Source: Deltaproteobacteria bacterium
GTDB taxonomy: Bacteria > Bdellovibrionota > Bdellovibrionia > JABDDW01
DNA: 52,858 nucleotides
Assembly (NCBI GenBank): GCA_013287405.1
Contig: JABDDW010000002.1
Span: forward strand, 1 to 52,858
Reading direction: 5' to 3'
The notes beneath the pieces are model-generated. The model was not told the origin of the DNA, made no database searches, and saw only the letters and a program-made list of their open reading frames with translations. The position numbers and the translations under genes were made by a program. The stretch's first letter is position 1; each line of letters starts with the position of its first letter. Positions 40,827 through 49,618 of the stretch are shown here, piece after piece.

Positions 40827-42531
40827 GACGAAGCGCTCCCATGATCTTATCGGCCGGAAGAGTGTTCACGACGTCCTCTACGGTCAGCCATGCCTTACGG
40901 GCGATTCCGACACCAAAGTCCACATCCTCAAGGCCCGCAACGCTGTGGGCGTCGGGATTAATGCTGACCCGTCCTCCTTTTGATTTTAGAAATCGTCCGT
41001 GCCGCCAATCCATGTCTAGCCGATGGGGGTTAGCATTGAGTTCGACTACGACTCCCAACTTAGCAGCCTCTTCAATGACCCTCTGCATATCTATAGCGAA
41101 GGCCTCCCGGGCTAAAAGAAGTCTTCCTGTGGGATGACCCAGAAACTTCAAACACGGATTTTTTAAAGCTTTAAGGACTCGTGAGGTCATAAGATCTTCG
41201 CTCAAAGTCGTTCCGCTGTGGATGCTTCCGATGACGAAATCAAATTTTCTAAGGAGTGCGTCTTCATAGTCGAGGCTCCCGTCGCTTAAAATATCTGACT
41301 CTACTCCCTTAAATATCTTAATTTTAAATTTTTTCTGTAAGGATTCAATTCTCTGAAATTGATCTAAGACCCTGTCCTTCTTAAGACCGTTGGCGTAAAC
41401 GGCGGAGGTGCTGTGGTCGCTAATGCCTATATATTGAAACCCTATATCCTGGGCCGCCTTGACCATTTCTTCGAGAGAGTTGTTCCCATCCGACTCTGTG
41501 GTGTGGCAATGAAATATTCCCTTGATCTGTTTTCTCTCAACCAGCTGAGGCAGTTCTTTTTGGAGGGAGGCTGTGATTTCCCCATAATTTTCTCTAAGCT
41601 CAGGCTCTATGTAAATGAGTCCTAGTTTGTTATAAATTTCTTCTTCAGTCGAACAGGGAATAATTTTATCCCCTTCAAAAAGACCGTACTCATTGAGTAA
41701 CCATCCCTTGTTCTTAGCTAGTCCACGGAGAGCCACATTGTGATCCTTGCTTCCGGTAAAATAGATGAGAGCATAAGGAAATTCTTTTTTTGAAACAATT
41801 CTTAGATCGCAAGCCATTCCATTTTTGAGCACAATGCTTGTTTTTGTTTCACCGGATCCAGTGATCGATTCTAGACTTGGGTACTTAAGAAACTTTTTTG
41901 TTACCACTGACGGGTTTTGACAAGCCACCAGGATGTCCAGGTCTCTAACAATTTCCTTTTTTCTTCTTAGAGATCCTGCAACTTCAATTTTATCGATCCC
42001 GTTAACTGATTTCAAAAAACTCGTCAGAAGTTGAGCCTCTAAAATAGCGTCGCCATACAAAAAGCTATTTTGATGTTTTTTTAAAAACTCAAGGTTCTTT
42101 AAAACCTTAAATTGTGTCTTTTCACCGAATCCAGGTAGCTTAGCTAATCGGTTTTCTTTGCAGGCATATTCAAGTTCGCCTAACGAAGAAATCTTAAGCT
42201 CGTCGTAAATGACCCGAACTTTTCGAGCTCCTAAACCAGGAACCCTTAGGAGCTCTAACAAACCATCGGGAATTTTCTTCTTTAAGTTCACGTGTTCGGC
42301 AATTTTACCGGTATTGACGAACTCTTCGATCTTTTCTCTGAGAGAGGGTCCAATACCTTTAACTTCGGCGATTGAACCCGTTTTAACGGCATCATCGAGG
42401 TTGCCATCAAAGACTTCAATAATTCGCGCCACATTTTCATGGGCTCTTACCTTAAACGGGTTCTCTCCGAGCAAATCCATATAAACAGCAATTTCGCTCA
42501 GAGTTTGTGCAAGGAGGTTACGGTCCGTCAT
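40816..42531 (-). CDS. polX: family X DNA polymerase with PHP exonuclease domain (PolX)
   Basis: 571 residues from ATG 42531; an upstream TTG (42546) would add five residues. The N-terminal 8-kDa-like and helix-hairpin-helix part has ENPFKVRAHENVARII, VKGIGPSLREKI and VPGLGARKVRVI. The nucleotidyltransferase motif follows (AGSLRRKKEIVRDLDILVA), and the C-terminal PHP domain has FHCHTTESDGNNSLEEM, GISDHS and VELNANPHRLDMDW. Gap-filling repair polymerase with 3'-5' exonuclease. The start overlaps the ferredoxin gene by 14 bases. Confidence 0.96.
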   Translation of the reverse strand: MTDRNLLAQTLSEIAVYMDLLGENPFKVRAHENVARIIEVFDGNLDDAVKTGSIAEVKGIGPSLREKIEEFVNTGKIAEHVNLKKKIPDGLLELLRVPGLGARKVRVIYDELKISSLGELEYACKENRLAKLPGFGEKTQFKVLKNLEFLKKHQNSFLYGDAILEAQLLTSFLKSVNGIDKIEVAGSLRRKKEIVRDLDILVACQNPSVVTKKFLKYPSLESITGSGETKTSIVLKNGMACDLRIVSKKEFPYALIYFTGSKDHNVALRGLAKNKGWLLNEYGLFEGDKIIPCSTEEEIYNKLGLIYIEPELRENYGEITASLQKELPQLVERKQIKGIFHCHTTESDGNNSLEEMVKAAQDIGFQYIGISDHSTSAVYANGLKKDRVLDQFQRIESLQKKFKIKIFKGVESDILSDGSLDYEDALLRKFDFVIGSIHSGTTLSEDLMTSRVLKALKNPCLKFLGHPTGRLLLAREAFAIDMQRVIEEAAKLGVVVELNANPHRLDMDWRHGRFLKSKGGRVSINPDAHSVAGLEDVDFGVGIARKAWLTVEDVVNTLPADKIMGALRRGR

Positions 42532-42751
42532 TACCGATGGCCTCAACTGGACAGCCTTCCATTGCCTCTTTACATTGGGCCTCTTCTTCAGGAGTTCGAG
42601 GTTGAGTTGCCACGAAGGCGTGACCTTCTTCGTCGTTCATTTTAAAATTTGAAGGAGCGGAGGTGCAGCAGGCATCACAAGAAATGCATTGCGTGTCGAC
42701 ATAGAACTTTCCTTCGACATTTTCTTCATATTTGGTGGATTTATCGGCCAT
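42518..42751 (-). CDS. ferredoxin
   Basis: 77 residues. An iron-sulfur motif Cys-x2-Cys-x2-Cys (CISCDACC) and a distant Cys-Pro (EGCPVEAIG) indicate a single cluster, [4Fe-4S] or [3Fe-4S], as in short bacterial ferredoxins. The fourth ligand of a normal CxxCxxCxxxCP run is replaced by the distant CP. It is upstream of and overlapping polX; the electron partner is unknown. Confidence 0.9.
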   Translation of the reverse strand: MADKSTKYEENVEGKFYVDTQCISCDACCTSAPSNFKMNDEEGHAFVATQPRTPEEEAQCKEAMEGCPVEAIGNDGP

Positions 42752-42823
42752 TAAAACTCCTTATTTGAACCTCTTTTGGGCAAAGCGCACTGGGTGCAAA
42801 CGAAAATAACTCATTTCAAAGGA

Positions 42824-43507
42824 TTAAGTCAATTTTCCCATAGCTCTGCGATGAGGGGGGCTCCACCATAATTTTTCAAAAACTTTCTCTTCATCCCGGC
42901 CTTCTTTGGATATGAGGTCCTTAAACAATCCAATGAGGTTTGAGTCTCTATTTTGTAAAAAATTTTCAGACAAAGAAAGCGCCTTTCCTGAAGAGGTGAT
43001 CTGGTCCACAAGCCCCCTATTTAGGGCCTCTTGGGCTGAAATCCAGCGGCCCGAGGTAAGCCAATCTAGAGCTTGGGCTCTCTCTACGCGACGTAGAAGG
43101 TTTTTTGTCCCGCCCCAGCCGGGACTTAGATTTTGATGGACTTGTCTGAAGGCAAAGCGGGCTGAAGAGCCTGCGATGACATAATCACAAGCCAAAGCTA
43201 GCTCACATCCGCCACCGACCGCGTCCCCTTCAATGGCACATACAATGACGATAGGTTTTTTTCTAAATCCAGTTAATATTTTTCTAATCTTGCGGTGGGT
43301 TTCCATCCCGTCTCTTTTCGATTTCATTTTCAAAAAAGCTTTGAGATCTCCTCCTGAGCAAAAATTTTTTTGAAACTTTGATGTGATGATAAAACCCGAG
43401 CTTTTATTTTTTATAGCTTGGTCCATTTCTTTTTGCAGTTTTACAGTTGTTTGAAGATCCAAAGCATTGGCCACTTCGGGGCGATCCAAGTAAAATATAG
43501 AACTCAT
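42824..43507 (-). CDS. enoyl-CoA hydratase/isomerase family protein
   Basis: 227 residues, a short crotonase: LDRPEVANALDLQT, the oxyanion segment KNFCSGGDLKAFLK, AIEGDAVGGGCELALACDYVIAG and a C-terminal helical part. The canonical catalytic Glu of hydratases in the 'HQNLSPGWGGT' region is not obvious, so the reaction is uncertain. It overlaps selD by 4 bases (ATGA), though no metabolic link with selenium is known. Confidence 0.85.
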   Translation of the reverse strand: MSSIFYLDRPEVANALDLQTTVKLQKEMDQAIKNKSSGFIITSKFQKNFCSGGDLKAFLKMKSKRDGMETHRKIRKILTGFRKKPIVIVCAIEGDAVGGGCELALACDYVIAGSSARFAFRQVHQNLSPGWGGTKNLLRRVERAQALDWLTSGRWISAQEALNRGLVDQITSSGKALSLSENFLQNRDSNLIGLFKDLISKEGRDEEKVFEKLWWSPPHRRAMGKLT

Positions 43508-44586
43508 ATTATTTCAATTTGCCCCTTCGGATCCTTGCCCAAGACTTCCCCTATGAGCCAAGCCTCTTGGCCCACTTTCTGGAGCCTGTCTTGAAAGTGG
43601 GGAAAGTCCTCTCTGGGCATTGAAACCAGAAGGCCACCGCTTGTTTGCGGATCATAGAGAATATGTTGAACGTTGGTCTTGACGTTTTTTAAGTTAATTT
43701 GGCCAGCGTAAACTCTATTTTTTACATCGGCCGCAGTGATATAACCTTCATCGATAAGTCCGAGGATGCGGTCGTCAAAAGGAATATTTTTTTGAAAAAC
43801 TTGAATAGAGACTTGGCTCGCGCGAACCATCTCCGACATATGACCTAAAAGACTAAATCCTGTGATGTCCGTACAAGCCGTAGCGCCAGACTCCATCATG
43901 GCTTCACAGGCCATTTTGTTGAGAGTAGCCATGATTCTTACCGTTTTTTTGAAAAGGTCCTTGGGGCAGTCTTCATATTTAGCCGCCGTCACCACGATTC
44001 CGGTGCCCAGGGGTTTGGTGAGGACGAGAACTTGCCCGGGTTGGGCTTGGTCATTTGAAAAAATCCTCTTAGGATTAATAAGGCCCGTGACGGAAAGCCC
44101 AAACTTCATTGAAGGGTCATTTACAGAGTGCCCTCCCACCAAAGTGCATTGGGCTTCTTCTATCTTGTCGAGAGCCCCCTTCAAAATTTTCTTCAGGGGT
44201 CCAACTCCCATATCTTCGGGGTAGCAGAGGATATTCAAGGCCGTTAGGGGGTCACCTCCCATAGCATAAACATCACTTAGAGAATTGGTGGCTGCAATTT
44301 GACCATACAAATAAGGATCATCCACAATGGGAGTGAAGAAATCTACAGTTTGTACCAACGCTTGGTTAGCTCCTATTTGATAAACTCCGGCGTCATCGGC
44401 CTTGCTAAACCCCACTAATAACTCGGGACGAAACGGCTGACTTAAATTGAAGACGGCTTTGCGAAGGAGAGCGGGATTGAGCTTCGAGGCGCAGCCGGCG
44501 CAATTTACCGTTTGTGTGAGTCGGGGGGACTTCTTGCTGAGTGCCTGGCTCCGCCCTTTTTTCTTGGCCTTTCTTCGTTCAATCAC
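43504..44586 (-). CDS. selD: selenide, water dikinase (selenophosphate synthetase)
   Basis: 360 residues. It makes selenophosphate from selenide and ATP. The N-terminal site CAGCASKLNP aligns with E. coli GAGCGCK: the essential Cys (C32) and Lys (K35) are kept, while the second Cys is Ser. Other motifs: ADDAGVYQ, TVDFFTPIVDDPYLYGQIAA, NSLSDVYAMGG, VGGHSV, TDITGFSLLGH and DPQTSGGLL. The N-terminal ~22 residues are a basic extension. No selA, selB or selenoprotein is seen in the window, so the product may feed tRNA 2-selenouridine or genes elsewhere. Confidence 0.94.
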   Translation of the reverse strand: MIERRKAKKKGRSQALSKKSPRLTQTVNCAGCASKLNPALLRKAVFNLSQPFRPELLVGFSKADDAGVYQIGANQALVQTVDFFTPIVDDPYLYGQIAATNSLSDVYAMGGDPLTALNILCYPEDMGVGPLKKILKGALDKIEEAQCTLVGGHSVNDPSMKFGLSVTGLINPKRIFSNDQAQPGQVLVLTKPLGTGIVVTAAKYEDCPKDLFKKTVRIMATLNKMACEAMMESGATACTDITGFSLLGHMSEMVRASQVSIQVFQKNIPFDDRILGLIDEGYITAADVKNRVYAGQINLKNVKTNVQHILYDPQTSGGLLVSMPREDFPHFQDRLQKVGQEAWLIGEVLGKDPKGQIEII

Positions 44587-44633
44587 GGGTCTTTACTCCA
44601 AGTTTTGTTAAAGCTCGTCAATTTAGAGAATAG

Positions 44634-44650
44634 TTGATACTTTGTATCAA
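44634..44650. promoter_or_regulatory. small palindrome in the selD / CDF divergent promoter region
   Basis: TTGATAC (44634-44640), TTT, GTATCAA (44644-44650): a perfect 7-bp inverted repeat in the 225-base divergent spacer between selD and the metal exporter. It is a candidate operator for a metal-responsive or other dimeric regulator; no hexamers around it are strong enough to fix a promoter. Confidence 0.4.
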
Positions 44651-44811
44651 TTATTGACCCATTTGGGAACGATCCTTTTGCCTAGAGCCCCTTTGACAAT
44701 AGCCCCACTTGGCCTATGGGGATCTCATTATTACCCATAAGTATCTTTCCGGTGGTTTTCAAACCAGAGTTTTGGTGACAAGATTTTAATTCTGGATTAG
44801 CAAGAAAGATT

Positions 44812-45756
44812 ATGGATACGTTGCAGCATGGCCACCATTCTGGTCACAGTCATAATCATGATCCTAGTCACCATCGCCATGGCCATCACCTCGAAAGGGC
44901 TCAGGGGGTTAAGCAGCTTAGAAAGGTCCTGATTCTTACACTGGGGTTCATGGTTGTTGAGGCCCTAGGAGGGTATTATACAAATAGTTTGGCTCTTTTC
45001 TCCGATGCAGTTCACATGCTTACTGATACCGGCGCCATCGCCCTAAGCCTTTTTGCTTTTTTTATGAGTTCAAGGCCAGCCACCGATCACAGAACCTTTG
45101 GATATTATAGATTAGAGATTTTATCGGCCTTTATTAATGGGATGTTCCTTATCGCCATTTCGCTTCTGATTATTTGGGGGGCGTGGGTTCGCTACCATAA
45201 TCCTGGAGAGATCAAGGCGATAGAAATGTTCGTGATCGCCACGGGGGGCCTGGTGTTCAATCTCTTCGGCGCTTACCTCCTCCTTAAAAGCAACCACGAA
45301 AATCTCAATATTCGGGGCGCTCTATTTCATATTTTAGGGGATGCTTTGGGGTCCGTAGGGGCTATGATCGCAGCCCTTTTGGTCTATTTCTTCGGATGGA
45401 CTCAAGCCGATCCAGTTGTTAGCGTCGTCATTGCGGCTCTGATTATAGTTTCTTCTTTCCGCCTGATTTTAGATACGGCCCATGTGATTTTAGAGGGCGC
45501 TCCCCATCATCTCGACACTGACGAAATTAGAAAGGCCATTCGGGCGGTAGCGCAAGTAAAAGAGGTTCACGACCTTCATGTCTGGAGTATAACCTCGGGA
45601 ATGGTGAGCTTAAGTGTGCATGTTGTGGCTGAAGAGTGTTCACGTCACGATCTTCTTTGCAGCATTCGAGATATGCTCAAAGATTCTTTCAAAATTGAAC
45701 ACGTGACCATTCAAATCGAAGATGAGAGCCTTCGCCAGCATGAGCCGAACATTTAG
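44812..45756 (+). CDS. cation diffusion facilitator metal exporter (CzcD/ZitB type)
   Basis: 314 residues. A His-rich N-terminus (HGHHSGHSHNHDPSHHRHGHH, ~5-26) is followed by six membrane helices with the zinc site LFSDAVHMLTDTGAIALS (HxxxD in helix 2), and its partner in helix 5, GALFHILGDALGSVGAM (HxxxD). A cytoplasmic C-terminal domain follows (VKEVHDLHVWSITSGMVSLSVHV). It exports Zn2+/Co2+/Cd2+ by proton antiport. No Shine-Dalgarno is obvious; AAGAAAG precedes the ATG. Confidence 0.94.
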   Translation: MDTLQHGHHSGHSHNHDPSHHRHGHHLERAQGVKQLRKVLILTLGFMVVEALGGYYTNSLALFSDAVHMLTDTGAIALSLFAFFMSSRPATDHRTFGYYRLEILSAFINGMFLIAISLLIIWGAWVRYHNPGEIKAIEMFVIATGGLVFNLFGAYLLLKSNHENLNIRGALFHILGDALGSVGAMIAALLVYFFGWTQADPVVSVVIAALIIVSSFRLILDTAHVILEGAPHHLDTDEIRKAIRAVAQVKEVHDLHVWSITSGMVSLSVHVVAEECSRHDLLCSIRDMLKDSFKIEHVTIQIEDESLRQHEPNI

Positions 45757-45763
45757 AGGGCGC

Positions 45764-46462
45764 CTAAGTCCTCTGGAGAAGGGTTCGATACACGTCTTCA
45801 GTTTTCATAAACCGAAGACCCACATTGGATTTATTAGTGGTGCCCTCATTAGGGGACTTGGCCCACACCACTTCTGCATCGATGTCGTAGAGTTTATTTG
45901 CAGCACCGGCCTGCACTTTAAGGCGCAAGAGATCCCCGGGTAGAACGTGGCCCGAGGTCAGTTCAACATAAGCTCCGCCACGGCTTAGGTTCACTATACT
46001 TCCATTGTATTTTTCGCCGGTGAGCGTTTTTTCGACGGCCGTCTTCTGGGCGGTTGCATATCTGCGAAACACTCGCTGGTAAACCGGTTTGCCCTGAAGA
46101 AGTTTTTCGCAGATTCCCCACACGTCCGAAGACTGAAAAGGCTTTTCAACAAGAGTTACCCTTGAGAGTTTCTTGACCCGGGCAAGGGCTTCTTTATCGA
46201 CTTTGTCTGAGAAAATTATTACGGGTAGGGAGTAACCCATTTCGCGCAAGTCGTTAATCGTGGCTGATCCATTTTCAGAGAAACTTTCGAGGTCAAATAT
46301 GAGGCAGCTATAAAAACCGGTATTAAGATAAGTCCTGGCCATGAGGATATTTTCAACGGGAGCTACCTGATAGAGCTTATTGCGTTGAATTTCGGCCATT
46401 ATTTTCTCTGTCGAAGGCTCAATTGTTGGAGCCACAATGAGGAACTTAAAGAGACGGTTCAT
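45764..46462 (-). CDS. receiver-like domain fused to a PilZ domain
   Basis: 232 residues. Residues ~5-125 look like a response-regulator fold (FLIVAPTIEP, CLIFDLESF with a possible phospho-Asp, LPVIIFSDK, VTLVEKPFQ), but the N-terminal acidic pair is missing. Residues ~135-230 resemble PilZ (RRYATAQKTAVEKTL, GSIVNLSRGGAYVELTSG, then AEVVWAK and NVGLRFM), a c-di-GMP-binding domain. It probably connects c-di-GMP signalling to motility or surface behaviour; c-di-GMP binding depends on the RxxxR-like stretch, which is imperfect here. Confidence 0.8.
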   Translation of the reverse strand: MNRLFKFLIVAPTIEPSTEKIMAEIQRNKLYQVAPVENILMARTYLNTGFYSCLIFDLESFSENGSATINDLREMGYSLPVIIFSDKVDKEALARVKKLSRVTLVEKPFQSSDVWGICEKLLQGKPVYQRVFRRYATAQKTAVEKTLTGEKYNGSIVNLSRGGAYVELTSGHVLPGDLLRLKVQAGAANKLYDIDAEVVWAKSPNEGTTNKSNVGLRFMKTEDVYRTLLQRT

Positions 46463-46614
46463 TTAACCCTAACCCCCACTGTTATAATCGGCTATTTCCT
46501 AAGAAACCTAAGTGCTTATGGCCTATTTCGATCAAACGATTTTACAGGTTTTTTGGCTAAAAGTTCTCCACGAAAACAGGAAAACTGTACTAAAGTTAGG
46601 CAGTTTTTTGAACT

Positions 46615-47748
46615 TTATCGTTTGTCTGCAGGGGTCCACTTCAACCCCGTTTGTCCCACGTATTTTCCACGGGGTCGATAAATCCGGTTATTGGAATATT
46701 GCTCCAAACAGTGAGCAATCCAGCCTGAAATTCGGCTGACAGCAAAAATCGGAGTATAAAGGTCGATTGGGATATCCAAGCAATAGTAGACGCTAGCCGA
46801 ATAGAAGTCGACATTCGGCAGAAGTTGTTTCTTTTCTTGCATGATATTATCGATGCGTTCACTCATCTGGAACCATTGAGGTTCACCGCGTCTTTTGCCA
46901 AGCTCCTCAGACATTCCCTTTAAAATGCGCGCGCGGGGATCGCCATTTTTGTACACTCGGTGGCCAAAACCCATAACTTTTTCTTTATTAGCCAAGGCTC
47001 CTTGAATGAATTTTTCACATTCAGCCATGTTGCCAATTTTTAGGAGCATCTTCATGACTTGTTCGTTGGCCCCTCCGTGAAGAGGACCTTTTAAAGTTCC
47101 GATTCCACTGGTTATGGCCGAGTGCATGTCGCTCAGAGAGCTTGTGGTCACGCGAACGCTAAAAGCCGAACAATTAATTTCGTGGTCGGCATGTAAAATT
47201 AGGGCCGTATCAAAAACCTTAACATGGTAAGAATCGGGTTCCTTTCCTTTAAGCAAATACAAAAAGTTCCAGGCGATGGATTTATCTAATTTGGGTTGGA
47301 GAATTTCTTTGCCCGTTCGAATTCGTTCAAAGGCAGCGACAATGGGGCCCATTTTTGCCATGAGCTGAATGGCTTTTCGCTTATTGGAGGGTTCACTGAT
47401 GTCGTTAGCGTCTTTATCCCAGAGAGCTAAAGCTGAAACAGCGGTTCGTAACCACTCCATAGGATGAACATTCTTTGTAGGCAGGGATTTTATGAATTTA
47501 AGATAGTCTGGATCGAGCTTAAGACTTTCAGCTAATTCCCTTTTGAAGGACGCGAGTTCGCTGGCTTTGGGGAGATGCTTATTCCACAGTAAGAATGCCG
47601 TTTCTTCAAAAGTAGAATTTTCTGCGAGATCCTCAATTGTGTATCCACAGTAAGTGAGTGTGGTGTCAATAATTGAAGAGATTGAAGTCGAACAAGCGAC
47701 GATGCCCTCTAGACCTTTATCAATTGCTCCAGCATATTCTTCAGCCAT
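46615..47748 (-). CDS. gltA: citrate synthase
   Basis: 377 residues, the short citrate/2-methylcitrate synthase type. Active-site segments: ALILHADHEINCSAFSVRV, GPLHGGANEQVMKML (catalytic His), GFGHRVYKNGDPRA and the Asp segment NVDFYSASVYYCLDIP, then a RISGWIAHCLEQ end. It condenses acetyl-CoA with oxaloacetate. The 2-methylcitrate synthase alternative cannot be excluded by eye, but no prp genes are adjacent. Confidence 0.93.
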   Translation of the reverse strand: MAEEYAGAIDKGLEGIVACSTSISSIIDTTLTYCGYTIEDLAENSTFEETAFLLWNKHLPKASELASFKRELAESLKLDPDYLKFIKSLPTKNVHPMEWLRTAVSALALWDKDANDISEPSNKRKAIQLMAKMGPIVAAFERIRTGKEILQPKLDKSIAWNFLYLLKGKEPDSYHVKVFDTALILHADHEINCSAFSVRVTTSSLSDMHSAITSGIGTLKGPLHGGANEQVMKMLLKIGNMAECEKFIQGALANKEKVMGFGHRVYKNGDPRARILKGMSEELGKRRGEPQWFQMSERIDNIMQEKKQLLPNVDFYSASVYYCLDIPIDLYTPIFAVSRISGWIAHCLEQYSNNRIYRPRGKYVGQTGLKWTPADKR

Positions 47749-47852
47749 TTTATTTCCGCCTTTCGGATTCTCTTAACTTACCTAACAATCATATCGGAAT
47801 TTAAATTGCAAATATAAGAGGTTATTTAAGGGATTGGCGTACAGGACTTTGA

Positions 47853-48635
47853 TTAAACTTCTGGACTCAAGAGTGAATTGACAACGGCGTCAAAAGCTTC
47901 GGCACTGTACAGCAATCCGGTGTGCCCAATATATTCAAGTTCTATATTTTTAAAAGCTTTAGCCGGAGTCCCTTTAACTTTCGAACTTTCTGAAGGCATC
48001 ACGGTCCAATCGAAATTAGAGTAAATGCTTACAATTTCGCAATTCTTGGGCAACTCGGTGCTCATCAAAAGTCTAATAAGATAAGAATCCACACGGAGGT
48101 CAGCGTCTAACGCTCCGCGAGAGAGGCCCTTGGCAAAAAAACTCAAGTGGGTACCCTGGTGCGGAGTGCCAAGAGTCACTAGTCTTTTTATCTTACCGCG
48201 GCCCTCTCCCAAACTCATGTAGGTTCGAGCGACTATTCCCCCTAGAGAATGGGCTACAATATCTATTTGGGGGGCTCCTGTTTTTTTCATGACCATTTCT
48301 ATTTTGCGTCCGAGTTCTTCCACCATCTGCAAAATATTTCCATGGAGAGTGCTATAGTTCATGGTGAAAATGTTTTCCCACCCCTCCTCCTTCTCCATTC
48401 GCTTTTTAAGGTGCATAAAGGCCGATCTATTATGAATAATTCCATGGACGAGGAGAATCGGCCTAGGATTAGTGGCCAGTCGAGTATGACGGCGGGCAAT
48501 TTCATTTTTCTCAAATAGGCCAAGGGGATAAAGATGAGCTGCGACGAGATTGGCACCGAGTTCTCGAATAGTTCCGCGAACAAAGCGACTCCCTTTTTTA
48601 ATTTTTTCTACTACCAACATAAATCTGGTCTTCAA
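47853..48635 (-). CDS. alpha/beta-hydrolase, triacylglycerol-lipase-like
   Basis: 260 residues. LVHGIIHNRSAF (oxyanion region), nucleophile elbow AHSLGGIVA, LVTLGTPHQGT, and candidate acid and base residues in YSNFDWTVMP and YIGHTGLL complete a catalytic triad. A hydrophobic segment is not obvious, but residues 20-40 are amphipathic. It acts on lipid or ester substrates, exact type unknown. It overlaps the SpoIIE-like gene by 4 bases. Confidence 0.85.
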   Translation of the reverse strand: MKTRFMLVVEKIKKGSRFVRGTIRELGANLVAAHLYPLGLFEKNEIARRHTRLATNPRPILLVHGIIHNRSAFMHLKKRMEKEEGWENIFTMNYSTLHGNILQMVEELGRKIEMVMKKTGAPQIDIVAHSLGGIVARTYMSLGEGRGKIKRLVTLGTPHQGTHLSFFAKGLSRGALDADLRVDSYLIRLLMSTELPKNCEIVSIYSNFDWTVMPSESSKVKGTPAKAFKNIELEYIGHTGLLYSAEAFDAVVNSLLSPEV

Positions 48636-49528
48636 CCCTTTCGAAGTTGAATGACTTTATCTTTAACTTCCATAATTACAACACTCAAATCGTGAGGGTA
48701 ATCCTGGCCATCGGCAAAACGCGAAATCTGAAAGAGTATTTCGTTTCGCATATCGTGGCACCCGCTGCGGGCCTTTTCTAGAATTACACTGTGAAGTCTA
48801 TCTTCTCCGTATTTCTCACGTTTCGCGTTAATCGCATTGACAATTCCGGCGCTTAAAACGATAAGCCGATCGCGAGGGTCGAGCTTGATTGTCTCCGCCT
48901 TATACTGAGGCTGAGTTTTCTTTCCTATCGCTTCTGATCCTTTATCCAATTTTATTAGTTTATCTTCGGCATACTTGTAAAGAAAAGATAGCACTTCTCC
49001 TGCTCTGCAATAAGTGAGCTGGTAACGCCTTCGATCAACTATGCCATAAAATACACGGGCTAAATCTTCACCCTTGATATTGTTCTGTATTTCTCGAGAC
49101 ATGTGCTTAAGGACTTCTTCGGGATCCAGCCCCTTTTTGGCTTCGATTTGTGTGGTCAGTTTGAGCAACACTGACATAAAGAGCGACGCCATTCCATGGC
49201 CCGATGAATTGGACATCAATATGCCAAACTGCATCTTGTCTTGCATTTCAAAAATATCAAAGTAATCCCCGCCAGTGAGGGGCGAGGCCACAAACTTTGT
49301 CGAAAAATCAAAACCCGGAATATTAGGAATTTCAGTGGGAACTAAGCTTCTCTGGATGACACTAGCGAGTTTTAGCTCCCCTGCGATTTGGTTAATAAAT
49401 TTTTCTAACTGAAGGTTAATTTGTGCTAATTCTTTTCGGAAGGAAAGAAGTTCTCTATCTCGATCAGCGAGCTCCATTTCAAGCTGCTTTATTTTGGTTT
49501 CGGGAGTCCGTGGATCTTTTCTGGCCAT
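48632..49528 (-). CDS. SpoIIE/RsbU-type phosphatase-domain protein with altered active-site residues
   Basis: 298 residues from ATG 49528 (CGGAGAA upstream); a frame from 49663 adds 45 unconvincing residues that would overlap the divergent gene. A short coiled coil (KIKQLEMELADRDRELLSFRKEL) precedes a PP2C-SpoIIE domain (LASVIQRSLVP, SPLTGGDYFDIF, GILMSNSSGHGMA, IVLSAGIVNAIN, YPHDLSVVIM). Relative to active members (DVSGxG, TDG, DDxT), three Asp positions read Asn, Ala and His, while GGDYFD is kept. It may be a regulatory pseudo-phosphatase. It is co-transcribed with the lipase. Confidence 0.8.
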   Translation of the reverse strand: MARKDPRTPETKIKQLEMELADRDRELLSFRKELAQINLQLEKFINQIAGELKLASVIQRSLVPTEIPNIPGFDFSTKFVASPLTGGDYFDIFEMQDKMQFGILMSNSSGHGMASLFMSVLLKLTTQIEAKKGLDPEEVLKHMSREIQNNIKGEDLARVFYGIVDRRRYQLTYCRAGEVLSFLYKYAEDKLIKLDKGSEAIGKKTQPQYKAETIKLDPRDRLIVLSAGIVNAINAKREKYGEDRLHSVILEKARSGCHDMRNEILFQISRFADGQDYPHDLSVVIMEVKDKVIQLRKG

Positions 49529-49618
49529 CCCAAATTCTCCGGGAGATTTTAAGGAATTGCAAGCCAAAGGGCATGGCCCATTGTCTTTTAACAAATTTTC
49601 GACTAAGTATTTAGCTTG

